Shown here piece after piece: positions 29,550-39,900 of a DNA stretch of 61,041 bases. The stretch is from Planctomycetota bacterium (GTDB taxonomy: Bacteria; Planctomycetota; Planctomycetia; Planctomycetales; Planctomycetaceae): the NCBI GenBank assembly GCA_027618475.1, contig JAQCEJ010000025.1, positions 1-61,041 on the forward strand, in the 5' to 3' direction. The translations under genes and the position numbers were made by a program. The stretch's first letter is position 1; the number at the start of each line of letters is the position of its first letter. Below the pieces are notes generated by a model that had not been told where the DNA came from, did no database searches, and saw nothing but the letters and a program-made list of their open reading frames with translations.

Positions 29550-32500
29550 CCACCAGCCAGACGCCGTCCGGTGGGGCAGCGGCAGCTTTTCAAAATAAGA
29601 AGCCGAATCACTTGCAAGGCGTTGGCCTCGGCAATGTTGTGGGGATCACCGATTATTGGAAGAAACTGATGTCCAATGATCGGAAAAATGAATACGAAAC
29701 GCTGAAAGAGAATCCGGATGCCTTGCCTCCCGACGTCTGGAATCTGACCGTCGATCCTCCCAAAGAAGAACTCCAGTTCGAACCGGATCGCAAAACAGTC
29801 AGAATCAAAGTCCCTGTCGCCGGAAATCGCACGACGGCCGGTGCGATTGTGTTTCCCGTTGTTCCCAGCCCGTTTGTGGCGGTCGGTGCCAACGAACTTA
29901 AAGGAGACATCCGTGAAATATGGAATCTCTGTACGGGCAAGAAAGTCGGTAAGATCAGCGATTTGAACGTCAAGACTGCGGAAGTGGCCTTGAGCCCCGA
30001 CGCTCGATATTTCGCAGGGGTCGTCGATGTAAGAGGGAGCAGGGGTTCGAGCATTGGTATCTACGATGTCGAGGCGCAGGAGATCATCGGTAATATCGAG
30101 ATGAATGAGCGATCGGACTGGTTGTCGATCGGCTTTTCGCGTCCCGATATGTTGCTGGTGATGGAACATTGGGGCGAACGCCAGATTCACGCCTATGAAA
30201 TCCCATCGATGGAGTTGCTCTACACCATTCCGATCGGTCGCGAGACATGGAATAAATTTCCTCCGGTCTTTAGTCCCGGCGGAAAGTACCTCGCATGGAC
30301 GTATCGTCAATTCATCGCCGAAATGATCGCCGTCTATGACATGGATCGTGGTGAGCTGGCAGGAAGTATGACGTTGCCGGAATATGACATCCACGGTCAA
30401 CTTCGCTTGCACGGTCTTGCATTTTCCCCCGACGGCACGGAACTCGCCGCAATCGTCGACAGCTGGGAATGTTCAAAGGTCGTCATCTACAGCATGGCGA
30501 CGGGAGAAATCACCGACCATATGACTTTTCCAAAGAAGTTGCAAACCGTCGTTACAGGTCAGAATAGTCCCTGGGCTTCGTACAACCCGCTGGTCTTTTT
30601 CCCTAAAAACCAGCGTTTGCTGGCATTCGAACACGGCGTGATCGACCGCAGCGTTGGCGAATTGGTCTGGAGCGTACCGCGCAGCCTGGTGAATTTTCCC
30701 GGCAAACGCTGGCCCCTCGATCCCAGCCATCTCACGGTGATCGACGTGGCGAATAACTCTGCATCGGTGTTCGTGTATGAATTACCCGAAGAAAAAATCA
30801 GCAATACGACTCAGCGTTTGACCGATCGCAAATCGAAACAGGAAATAGCACCGTCGAACATTGCGCGTGTAGAGAACACAACGTACGTCGAAGAACATAC
30901 CTATAAACTGATTGTACCCGAAACCGCCGAATGGAAGCTGATCCCCAATGCACCGAGTGAAACAGCGCCACCGAGCAAACCAATACCGCTGAGGCGTGCA
31001 ATCGGCAAGGTTCAGCAAGTCTCTGTTTCGGGGGGAAGTTCATCGAAGGCAGCTGTCATGCGTGGGACAGGCTGGCCGACCTGGGAACGGATACCTAAAG
31101 GAAATGTCAATCCATTTATCCTGGAAAACAACCGTAAGTTCAGCATCAAAGACGACAACGTCTTCAACGATCCGAACCGCGTCGAGGCGGGAGTCGGGTC
31201 GGGACGATCGAGATGCTGGATCGATCTGTACGACCTGGGACAGGGAAATCTCTCCCGACAAATCCGACTCGCTTACGACGCCGATCTGCTCGGACTCAGT
31301 CCCGATGGTTCACGCCTCTTGCTGTGGGCTGCAAGGCGACAAGACCGACTCGATATCTATGACACCGAGACGGGCAATCTGGTCGTCAGTTGGGAACCGA
31401 GCGGAAGCTTCTCATCGTTGACGCATCTGACCGGTGCCCGCATGATCGGCAACGATCGAATCTGCACGCTCGACAACGGGGGAGGTCTCTTGGTGTGGAG
31501 AATCGACACCGCGGGGGAAAAAACAAAGGTCGTGAAAGACTGGGAAATGATGATGGCATCCCAACCGGCCGTTTCACCCGATGGCCGATACGTCGGCTAT
31601 TCCGACGGAGAGATTTACCATCTGATCGACATCCAGACGGGGGAAGTCGCCGGCCAGATCCCTGACATCGGTGACGTGTATGGAGTCGCCTTCCATCCGC
31701 GGGGAACCCGGCTGGCCATTCTTTCGGAATACAAAGGAGGCTACTACCTCTTCACGGTCGATTTATCCAAAGGGGAAGTCTCACCCCCCTTCCCTGTTCC
31801 TGTTTTGACTCCGTTTCTCGAGTGGTGCGGAGAGAGGTACATCCTGCTCGATCATCAAAAACTGGTCGACATCGAGCAAAGGGTCGTTGCCTGGACGTAT
31901 GAATTGCCCGCAGGGGATCACCTCCCTTCCACCCCTGACGGGCGGCATTGGTACCTTGCCCCGACGGGCCGCGATAATCAGATACGCCCCGTGCTCGCAG
32001 CCGTGGAACTCCCAACGTCGGATGCCGTTGCTCGACTGCAAAACGTAGCATTGGGGCCGGAATTTGTGTTGCAACCCGGAGGGACATGCAGCATTTCCTC
32101 TCAACTCGGTCAGGCCGGCGGAATTTCATCGGAGGCGATCAAACATTTCACGGAGGAGCTGGCAAAGCACAACACCACCGTCAGTCCCAATCAGCCGGTG
32201 ACTCTCTTACTGAGCGTGACGGAGAGTATCGGTGAGACGAACCAGATGGAGTTCGTCTCGTTCAGTTCTCGCCCCAATCAGACGATCAACCACACCTCCA
32301 AAAGAGCGACCTGCAAGTTGCAATTCATCAGTGGCGGAGAAGTCGCCTGGGAAACATCGCAAGTCATCGGCAATTATACCTCCTGGGTGAGAACCTCGGG
32401 TGAGCAATCGATTAACGACGCGATTGAACAGGATTACCAGGCGTCCATCAAAGGGTTCTTTACCACACAAACACTGCCCCCTTACGTGTTCACACCGAGG

Positions 32501-32560
32501 GCCTCCAACGGCATCGGTAAAACCGTGTTAACCGCCTCGCCGCGGCAAACACGATTGTAG
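29546..32560 (+). CDS. WD40-like repeat protein
   Basis: 1004 aa. It opens with a low-complexity TTSQTPSGGAAAAFQ stretch and an unknown region. Multiple WD40/YVTN-like beta-propeller blades follow (EVALSPDARYFAGV, LAFSPDGTELAAIVDSWECSKVVIYSMATGEI, GLSPDGSRLLLWAARRQDRLDIYDTETGNLV, PAVSPDGRYVGYSDGEIYHLIDIQTGEV). The C-terminal 200 residues form a non-propeller domain (TFTEEL...VTLLLSVTESIGETNQMEF). No catalytic motif is seen. The GTG start overlaps the stop of the zinc-ribbon/TM gene. If the two were joined, the propeller would be extracytoplasmic and membrane-anchored, which fits this type of planctomycete protein. Confidence 0.82.
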   Translation: MTTSQTPSGGAAAAFQNKKPNHLQGVGLGNVVGITDYWKKLMSNDRKNEYETLKENPDALPPDVWNLTVDPPKEELQFEPDRKTVRIKVPVAGNRTTAGAIVFPVVPSPFVAVGANELKGDIREIWNLCTGKKVGKISDLNVKTAEVALSPDARYFAGVVDVRGSRGSSIGIYDVEAQEIIGNIEMNERSDWLSIGFSRPDMLLVMEHWGERQIHAYEIPSMELLYTIPIGRETWNKFPPVFSPGGKYLAWTYRQFIAEMIAVYDMDRGELAGSMTLPEYDIHGQLRLHGLAFSPDGTELAAIVDSWECSKVVIYSMATGEITDHMTFPKKLQTVVTGQNSPWASYNPLVFFPKNQRLLAFEHGVIDRSVGELVWSVPRSLVNFPGKRWPLDPSHLTVIDVANNSASVFVYELPEEKISNTTQRLTDRKSKQEIAPSNIARVENTTYVEEHTYKLIVPETAEWKLIPNAPSETAPPSKPIPLRRAIGKVQQVSVSGGSSSKAAVMRGTGWPTWERIPKGNVNPFILENNRKFSIKDDNVFNDPNRVEAGVGSGRSRCWIDLYDLGQGNLSRQIRLAYDADLLGLSPDGSRLLLWAARRQDRLDIYDTETGNLVVSWEPSGSFSSLTHLTGARMIGNDRICTLDNGGGLLVWRIDTAGEKTKVVKDWEMMMASQPAVSPDGRYVGYSDGEIYHLIDIQTGEVAGQIPDIGDVYGVAFHPRGTRLAILSEYKGGYYLFTVDLSKGEVSPPFPVPVLTPFLEWCGERYILLDHQKLVDIEQRVVAWTYELPAGDHLPSTPDGRHWYLAPTGRDNQIRPVLAAVELPTSDAVARLQNVALGPEFVLQPGGTCSISSQLGQAGGISSEAIKHFTEELAKHNTTVSPNQPVTLLLSVTESIGETNQMEFVSFSSRPNQTINHTSKRATCKLQFISGGEVAWETSQVIGNYTSWVRTSGEQSINDAIEQDYQASIKGFFTTQTLPPYVFTPRASNGIGKTVLTASPRQTRL

Positions 32561-32644
32561 CAGAATCGTTCTGGTTGCTCGTCGACCGGATAATCCACAT
32601 ACCACTGAGTTCATGAAGTGAATTGAGAATGAATCCGTAATAAA

Positions 32645-32661
32645 ACGGCTCGCAGAGCCGT
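32645..32661. terminator. stem-loop between WD40-like gene and maf
   Basis: A perfect 7-bp stem (acggctc / gagccgt) with a gca loop lies 85 bp downstream of the WD40-like gene. No T-run follows, so it is only a candidate 3' structure. It is followed by gtggcacgc, similar to the gtggcac found in the element at 60475-60604. Confidence 0.3.
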
Positions 32662-32840
32662 GGCACGCAAAGAGTATGAGGGTCGTTCCTGCAATTCTCA
32701 ACCAGCACACACGGCAACTCGCGAGACCCATCTGATGTGAATTCCGCTTTCTGTCTTGATGTTTCATCCTCTATGATGTCCTTCGATTGCACCCGGCAAC
32801 ATTCACGTAACCTCATTGCCCCTCCGAAGGACATCCACTT

Positions 32841-33503
32841 GTGACTCGTATCATTCTCGGTTCCCGCTCTCTTCGACGACTTGAATTGCTCTCACAGATT
32901 TTCCCGGCGGAGCAGATCGAGATTCTTCCTCCACTGGTGGAAGAGGAGGCCGGGTTTAGTGATCTGACTTCGCTTCTTGAAATCAAATCGCGCCTGCTGA
33001 CGATCGCTGCGCATAAGTGGGACGACGTGTGCGGTCAGGTGTCTCTGTGTGCCGGGTTGCCTATACCAATTCTGACCGCCGATACCGTTGTCGTGGCGAA
33101 CGTACCAACCGGTGAACCGGTCGCGCTGGAAAAACCTCCCGACGGGGACGACTATTCCGAGACGATCCGCCGTTGGTTCCGCGACTACTACGCGGGGAAA
33201 TCGCACCTCGTGATGACGGCGTTCGTGATCGGTTTTCCCGACAGCCGTCGCGTGGGCCGGGTCGTTTCGACGAACGTCACGTTTCGCGCCGACGTCGACC
33301 GTTGGCTCGAGTGGTACATCGCCACCGGCGAGCCGCGCGGCAAGGCGGGAGGTTACGCTCTGCAAGATCGCGGCTCGGTTTTCGTCACGCGTGTCGAGGG
33401 AAGTTACAGCAACGTCGTCGGTCTGCCGATGGAAGAGTTAATGCAGGCGATGAGCGAACTGGACATTTCAATCGGGAACGGTTTTGACGAACGAGTTGAA
33501 TGA
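32841..33503 (+). CDS. maf: Maf-like nucleoside triphosphate pyrophosphatase
   Basis: 220 aa. The N-terminal ILGSRSLRRLELL corresponds to the Maf LASxSPRRxxLL motif. Other signatures are LTADTVVV, GKSHLVMTAFVIG and the C-terminal GKAGGYALQDRGSVFVTRVEGSYSNVVGLPMEEL. Maf enzymes hydrolyse non-canonical or standard NTPs (dTTP/UTP or m7GTP) to monophosphates. It is about 20-30 aa longer than typical because of a central insertion around residues 75-115. The start is GTG at 32841, shortly after gaaggacatcc. It is convergent with the envelope gene ending at 33657. Confidence 0.9.
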   Translation: MTRIILGSRSLRRLELLSQIFPAEQIEILPPLVEEEAGFSDLTSLLEIKSRLLTIAAHKWDDVCGQVSLCAGLPIPILTADTVVVANVPTGEPVALEKPPDGDDYSETIRRWFRDYYAGKSHLVMTAFVIGFPDSRRVGRVVSTNVTFRADVDRWLEWYIATGEPRGKAGGYALQDRGSVFVTRVEGSYSNVVGLPMEELMQAMSELDISIGNGFDERVE

Positions 33504-33610
33504 GCCACGGTTTCATCTTCAACCCTTCTAACTCCGGCAGAAGGTGGCCGTCAGGCCGGATGGGGGTACCATTCAACGACGTTGTGGATCGCATGTCGAA
33601 AACAAAAGGC

Positions 33611-33644
33611 ACCCTCACCTTGCCTTCTCCCGGAGGGTGAGGGT
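33611..33644. terminator. stem-loop between convergent genes
   Basis: Perfect 9-bp arms, accctcacc (33611-33619) and ggtgagggt (33636-33644), enclose a 16-nt loop rich in cttctccc. It lies between maf (+) and the envelope gene (-), so it could serve as a bidirectional terminator, although no long T-run is present. Confidence 0.45.
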
Positions 33645-33656
33645 TTAAGTGACGCC

Positions 33657-35381
33657 TTACTCTTTCGTGTCGTCCGATTTCGACGCGGCGTCGTTCTTTT
33701 CTATGGGTTTCGGCGGCGCGACAAACGTGAAATCCGCTTGGGAGACTTCGTTGATGCTGCGGGCGACCGGGCCGTCGTTTCGTCCCATCTGACCGAATTG
33801 AATCGCGAGCATCGTCGATGCTCCTAACCGATACATCCACACTTCGTCGACGCTTCGCAACGAACGAACCCGGCTGACGAGTGTCGGTGCTCCCAGCGAT
33901 CGGTGAATCTGTTTCCGCGTCATGCCGACTTCGACGCGGCCTTCGCGAATCGCACGCTCCAAACGTTGTTGTACCGGGTCGTTCATATCTTTCGTCCGGA
34001 TCCAGTCTTTGTTCTTCAGCACCAATCCGAGTTGCGTCAGACGTTCGGAAATCTCGGCGACTTCCGGAGTCAATTTATAGGCCGCGATCAGCAATTCGGC
34101 GGCCTGCGCTTCATCCCCCACGAGATTCACATATTCTTCGGCCAGCCGTACATGTTCGCCGGCGTCATCGGTACGCAATTTTTCGCGACGATTGTCGAGC
34201 CATTCGACCAGTACCGTCTTCGCTTCTTCCGGCTGCTTGCGCTCTTTATACCGTTCTGCCAATTCGAGTACCTGCCGCCGCGAATACGTCGTCAGTTGCG
34301 AACGTTCCCATGCCAGTTGATCGATTCTCAATTGTTCGGCGAGCGAAATAAATTCGGGGAGTTGTTTTTCAATTTTTGATGCCGAGGCATATCCCCTGGT
34401 TCGATCGAACTTCGCCTCCTGAACAATCGACGTCTGCAGCGCTTCGGCGAACAGAACGCGATGCAACTTACGCCGCTGTTGTTTGTCGGCTTTAAGATAT
34501 GTTTTTACCGGTGCAGCGAGATAGGATTTGAACAATTCGGGCTGCGGTGGCGTCAGCGGTTCATTGCTTCCGGGAAGATCGCGAGCCATCTGTTCGATCA
34601 GCTCCTGCAAACGCTTTCTCACTCGTGGTGAAGATTTCGAATTCCCGTCGGCGTCGGGTTCGATTTCGGCGGAGATGAGTTTCCATTGTTCGACGTAGGC
34701 ATCGTGTATGATCTCTTCCCGCTGGGACTCGGCCAATCCCAGCCGAGTGACCTTATCGGCCAATTTCAGTCGTCCCTTCAAATCATCGGGATTTACGATT
34801 TTCAGATCGGCTTCGAGTTCGCTCGCGAACGCCTCTTTCGATTTCTGAATCAGCGATGCGTCTTTGTAAAAATCCCCTCGCTGTTTCAGCCACAAAGCGA
34901 GTTCGTGCCAATCCTCCGGTTTGCGCTGGTCGATTTTCGTCAATTTTCGCTCGTAGCGAAACAGTTCAGACGGAAGATCGCCGATTCGACTGACGACAAA
35001 CACATAGCGGTCGCCCTCTTTGATCAAATGACCGACGACTTCGACGGAATCGCTGTCGGTCGGCTTCACCAGCGGTTTGATCGATCGAAATGTGAGGTCG
35101 CATTTCTGCAGGCTGAGACGCTTCGCACTGATCGAAGCATAACGCCCTTCCACACTGATCGTCACGTTGATCAGCTTCTCCCATTCCGCCTCGCGTTTCA
35201 TAAAATCGGCGATGAATTCGGGATCAGCCGCAGAGGCCGACAGCGTGGGAACAACAACCAGCAACAGCCCCGAAAAGATCCCGATTGAACAATGCCACCA
35301 ATTATGTGTCGCACAACCATCGCGTAGAGCACGCTCTGTTTTCAAGTGAACCGCAGGCAACACGAACTTTTTTCTATTCAT
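33657..35381 (-). CDS. Secreted/periplasmic protein with BamE-like C-terminus
   Basis: About 574 aa from the ATG at 35381, 23 bp after the upstream gene stop. A non-standard N-terminus precedes the hydrophobic signal segment (IGIFSGLLLVVVPTLSASA, about 35-53). The mature protein is largely helical and charged, with TPR-like spacing in the middle (LVEWLDNRREKLRTDDAGEHVRLAEEYVNLVGDEAQAAELLIAAYKLTPEVAEI). Near the C-terminus the segment REGRVEVGMTRKQIHRSLGAPTLVSRVRSLRSVDEVWMY resembles the BamE/SmpA pattern (GMTxxQV...LGxP). No catalytic signature is seen. It is probably an envelope protein co-transcribed with the zinc-ribbon gene upstream. Confidence 0.8.
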   Translation of the reverse strand: MNRKKFVLPAVHLKTERALRDGCATHNWWHCSIGIFSGLLLVVVPTLSASAADPEFIADFMKREAEWEKLINVTISVEGRYASISAKRLSLQKCDLTFRSIKPLVKPTDSDSVEVVGHLIKEGDRYVFVVSRIGDLPSELFRYERKLTKIDQRKPEDWHELALWLKQRGDFYKDASLIQKSKEAFASELEADLKIVNPDDLKGRLKLADKVTRLGLAESQREEIIHDAYVEQWKLISAEIEPDADGNSKSSPRVRKRLQELIEQMARDLPGSNEPLTPPQPELFKSYLAAPVKTYLKADKQQRRKLHRVLFAEALQTSIVQEAKFDRTRGYASASKIEKQLPEFISLAEQLRIDQLAWERSQLTTYSRRQVLELAERYKERKQPEEAKTVLVEWLDNRREKLRTDDAGEHVRLAEEYVNLVGDEAQAAELLIAAYKLTPEVAEISERLTQLGLVLKNKDWIRTKDMNDPVQQRLERAIREGRVEVGMTRKQIHRSLGAPTLVSRVRSLRSVDEVWMYRLGASTMLAIQFGQMGRNDGPVARSINEVSQADFTFVAPPKPIEKNDAASKSDDTKE

Positions 35382-35404
35382 TGTCAACTGTCCATTTTTC
35401 ATTC

Positions 35405-36565
35405 TCAATTCGATTCGATACCAACCCATTTCGCCTGTTGAGTCAGCACCTGCCGAAGTGAATCGACAGGTTGAAATTCGTCGGTGACATAACCGGTGGC
35501 TTCGTACGTCACAAAGTTGACCCAGAGAAAAGCGTTCTCGGGATTGAAGCGAACCACCCACCGAGGTGTTGGTTGATCATCGTACCGGCATTCCTCCCAC
35601 TGTACGGCGACGATCAGCGAGATTTCGTCACCGATGGTCGGAACCTGAGCGACAATCGTTTGTGGAAGTTCGAGCGCAACCGGCTTTCCCATAAAGACGC
35701 TCGGAAAGACGACCGTTTGTGATGTGGGCCCTCCCGACGAAACAATCGCCGGTCCCTTGAGTTCCAGAACTAACCATTCCCCCTTGAACTGCCGGGTGAA
35801 CCGGTCATTCCACGACTGTCCCCCGCCGACTTTTTGCTCGCGATCTCCCTCAGTCAGAACGTCGAACAACGACGACGTTCCCAGTCGCGTCGCCACGCTC
35901 AGTTCGTTGGCGTACTGTCGAACGTGATGAGCCTGCATGTCGTTTCGCTTAAGCAGATTCATCGCATCGCGCGCATCCTCGAACTCCGCCAGGGCGGCGA
36001 GTGTGTCTTTCTTTTCCAACGCCTCCATACCACGATCGTACGCGGCGTTGGCCAGCACCATCGCTTCTTCTAATTTCGATTCTCGCACCTGCCAGTACAC
36101 GGTCAGTCCGATTAAAGTCACAATCAGTGAGACGACAATCCGCAACAACGTAAATTGCGCACGAATAACTTTGCCGATCGCGACGATGCGATTGCCGAGT
36201 TGCCGTCCGCCCCGGGCGACTTTATGTACTCCTGCGAGTCCGAGCGTCATCGGCCAGACGACAATCGGCCGGCCCCAGGTCTTCCACATCAGAGCCAATC
36301 CGGCTGCTGATATCCCTGTCTCACCATTCGCCCGTTTTGATTTCTTTTTGCGCCGGCTCGTTCCTGCGGGGAGCGGTGCAGGATAAGGATTCGTCGGCAG
36401 AATCAAAAACCGTTCGCGACAGAGCGAACATTCGGCGATCTGCGGTTGCACCTGCCGTTCGCCCACAATCTGTTGCCCGCAACAACAGGAGATATCGAAG
36501 CTCTCCGGCGCTGAAGAGGCCGTTTGATTTCGACTCGTAGATGTTGGAAATGGCCAATTCGGCAT
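35405..36565 (-). CDS. Zinc-ribbon membrane protein of unknown function
   Basis: 386 aa. An N-terminal zinc ribbon has two cysteine groups (DISCCCGQQIVG and AECSLCRERF, residues about 25-55). A basic segment (SRRKKKSKR) and hydrophobic stretches follow near 88-110 (weak) and 140-162 (LLRIVVSLIVTLIGLTVYWQV, clear TM). The extracytoplasmic part starts with a helical segment (SKLEEAMVLANAAYDRGMEALEKKDTLAALAEFEDARDAMNLL) and ends in a beta-rich domain. The plan (cytoplasmic ribbon, TM, external domain) parallels the zinc-ribbon protein at 29145. The gene is first in a two-gene operon. Confidence 0.8.
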   Translation of the reverse strand: MPNWPFPTSTSRNQTASSAPESFDISCCCGQQIVGERQVQPQIAECSLCRERFLILPTNPYPAPLPAGTSRRKKKSKRANGETGISAAGLALMWKTWGRPIVVWPMTLGLAGVHKVARGGRQLGNRIVAIGKVIRAQFTLLRIVVSLIVTLIGLTVYWQVRESKLEEAMVLANAAYDRGMEALEKKDTLAALAEFEDARDAMNLLKRNDMQAHHVRQYANELSVATRLGTSSLFDVLTEGDREQKVGGGQSWNDRFTRQFKGEWLVLELKGPAIVSSGGPTSQTVVFPSVFMGKPVALELPQTIVAQVPTIGDEISLIVAVQWEECRYDDQPTPRWVVRFNPENAFLWVNFVTYEATGYVTDEFQPVDSLRQVLTQQAKWVGIESN

Positions 36566-36984
36566 GGAACCCTAACCTGGAATCGCAACTATCGATCTTT
36601 CCGGCCGCCGTTACATCAAACGATTGTTCACCAGCGAATAAGTCGTTCGCACAGGAATAAAATAGACGTGCAACATAAGCATAAAGGCAATCGTCCGACA
36701 GAGAAACCGTCACAATGAGAATTATCGAACTCTTCACATTCGCGGTCAATGTGTGACTGATCCATTCCGACTATCCGATTCGATCCACAAACGCGACAAA
36801 GTGGTTTTAGGGAACTGCCAATTCCACGAATCGCGCAAAGGGAACTTTAATGATCATGCGGAGATGAAAACTGAATGCCGATGGTATCAAGGAAGTCCGT
36901 TTGGGCAATTCTTTCCCGTCACCCCCTACTGATCACGGGTGCCCGAATCCTTATTCGTTCGACGCATGAATAAAGCTGACATCT
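36566..36984. other. intergenic, no gene recognised
   Basis: 419 bp between two divergent genes. No plausible gene or strong palindrome seen. It should contain the divergent promoters of the zinc-ribbon operon and the giant FHA gene. Confidence 0.45.
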
Positions 36985-39900
36985 ATGCCGTCCAGTTATA
37001 ACGCACCAACGATGAGCCCGTCCGGTGGCGCGATGACAATCGCGGAAGCGGATACGGTATCAGTCTTGACTCTAGTGCCGTTGCGCTTTCATCAGGGAAT
37101 CGAGGCGGTCAAAATTCCCGCGGGACATTGTCGGATCGGATCCGGAGACGACTGCCACATTCGCCTGCCGGTCGCCGGCATCGCCCCATTGCACGTTACC
37201 GTACAGGAACATGGCAAACAGCATCTGCTCACTTCACACGACAAGCGAACCTGGATCAACGGCTTTCCCGTTCGTGAGCAACCGATTCGCGACGGCGACC
37301 GCATCACCATCGGTCCCATTGAATTCCAACTCCAGCAACAGATGATGTCGCAACCGCAGGTGTCCCATCGCCGGACGCCGGAGCACTCGGGCGATGTCGT
37401 CGCACCGACGTTCGCCACGCCCTCGTTCGCATCGTTGCTGACGTCGCCTTACCCTGTACCTCCATCCGCTGCACACGATGAAGTAATATCAAAAACGAAC
37501 AACCGGAAACCCGTTTCAGAAGCCGCTACTGCACGACCACCGGCTCATCCCATCAGCATTCTTCGAGATGATCTTTCCGGAGAAATGGAACGGGTGCAGT
37601 ATGAAATCGCACACCAGAATCAGGCCCTGAACGACTCCTTGTCGAAACGACAACACGCCGACGAGCAATTGTCGTCGATTTCGACTCGTCTGGCTCAGCA
37701 ACTTCGTTTGCTGGCCGACCTCGATACGCATCTGCAGGCGAAACAGGATCTGTTGATCGAGACACAACGCAAACTCGAACAGTCGCAGGATAAAATAGCG
37801 CAGTTCCATGCTGAGTTCGACGAACAGCAAGAACGCCTCAGAAATCAGAATGCCCAGATACAACATCAACTGGCTGATCTCGAACAGCGAAAACAGCAAC
37901 TTGCGTCGATCGAAACACAACATGTGGCAACCGAACTAACGCTTCATTCGCGTGCTCAGGCCATTGAAGAGCAGGAGCGCGAGCTGGCCAACCAGTCGGA
38001 CGACCTCGCAAAGCGTCAAGACGCTATTGTTGCCCGCGAACACAATATGAACGAGAGAGAACAAGAACTGGCCGATCGCGTGCATGCCACCGACGTTCGC
38101 GAGATTGATCTGAACGAACGACAGGATTTGCTCGTTCAGCAGCAACGGGAGCTGGAACAATGGCAAACGCAGACGGCACAAATTGAAGACGAACTCAACT
38201 TACGATCGACCGAATTGAACCATCGGCAGGAGACGCTGAGTCAACTGCAATGTGACATCGACCGTCGTCGCGACGCGATCAGCGAACAACAAATAGATCT
38301 CGACGCTCGGCTTTCCGATATGACACGACGCGAGCAAGAAACCATACGCCGCGACGAAGAACTACGGGACCGGCAGGAAGAACTGGCGCGACAAGAAAGC
38401 CAACTCACAGAGAAGCTCGACGAACTCGCGCGTCGACAACAGAATCTCGCACATGAGAAAGATCTGCTGACCACGCGCGAAGATACATTGACGCGACAGG
38501 TGCAGGAATGGACGCTGCAGCAGACCAAACTGTCTCAGAATCAATCGGAACTCGCGAAACGAGAAGCCGAGTTGGAGCAGCGAATCGCTGAATTCGAATC
38601 GGCCGAGACAGTAATCTCGCGACGAAAAGAGGAACTCGAGCACGAGGAAAACGCTCTCCGACAGCAACAGGAGTTGCTTGACACCCAGCGAGAGCAGTTG
38701 ACGCAGGCGGAAATTCGACAACAGCAGGCCGAAGACGAATTGCGCATTCGGCGCGAACAATTCCACCTCGAACAGACTCAGTGGATCCAGGAGCGGGATG
38801 AGTGTCAACGACAACAATCGGCGCAACACGACGAATTGAATCGCGCCGCAACGGATCTTCAAAACCAAAGGGAGCGACTTGACGCCGATCAGACAGCGTT
38901 CACCGCTCTGCAGCAGGCCCATCGACAAGCAGTTGTCGAATTCGAACAACGACAATCGCATCTTGAAGAAATGGAACTCGCTCTCAACGCGAAAGCGAAC
39001 GATCTCGAGTGCGACGCGGCAGACGAGCAGGAACGTCGCTCCGCGGAGATGTTGCAACGGTTCGAACAGTGGCAGAAACGGCTCGACACACTCGAACAGG
39101 AATTGAATCGCGAATTCACCGCGCTCGAGCAATCTCAACAACTCATGCTAGCGCAGCAGTTGGAGCTTGCCGAGAAAACCGCCGACTTGTCGAAACGGGA
39201 ATCGGACTGGGAACAACGATATGCCGACCTGATGGAATCGCAACACACCCTGGCTGACCAGAATCAAGCCGCTGTTGCAGAGCAGATTCAACTTCAGGCG
39301 GAACGAGATCGCCTTTCGGCGCTTCAACAGCAAATCGACACCGACAGACAACGTATCGACCAGCTCCGCGGCGAAACCGAAGCGAGCCTCGCAGAGATCA
39401 ATCGAAAGCAAGTCGAACTGGAACAGCGTGAATCGGAATGGGAGATCAGGCAGGCGGAATTGCTGACGCAAATGGTCGACATTCCCGCACACGAAGAGAT
39501 TGCGACCGAACAGAACATATTGTCCGCAGAACAAACAGAATTCGATCGACAAAAAATCGAACTCGATTTGCAGCGTACAGAAATTGAGTCCGAACGAAGC
39601 AAACTTGCCGCAGAACGTCATGAGATCGAGGTTCTTCGCGTAGAGATTTCTACTACACCCCCACCGACGTGTCACGAAGACACAAGTGCGGACAATCAGT
39701 CGTCATCGATAGACGCATCGGAAGCACAATCGGAGCCGATAAACACTTCAACAACGACGGAAAACCTGCCGTGCACTGTCGAACTGAACTCTCTTTCGCC
39801 AAACGACGAGGCCGCTGAACAAGCGGTCGACTCGAGTGATTCCCCCACTTCATCCGACGACATTGGTACGATTGACATAACCAGCGCTGATGACGAAACA

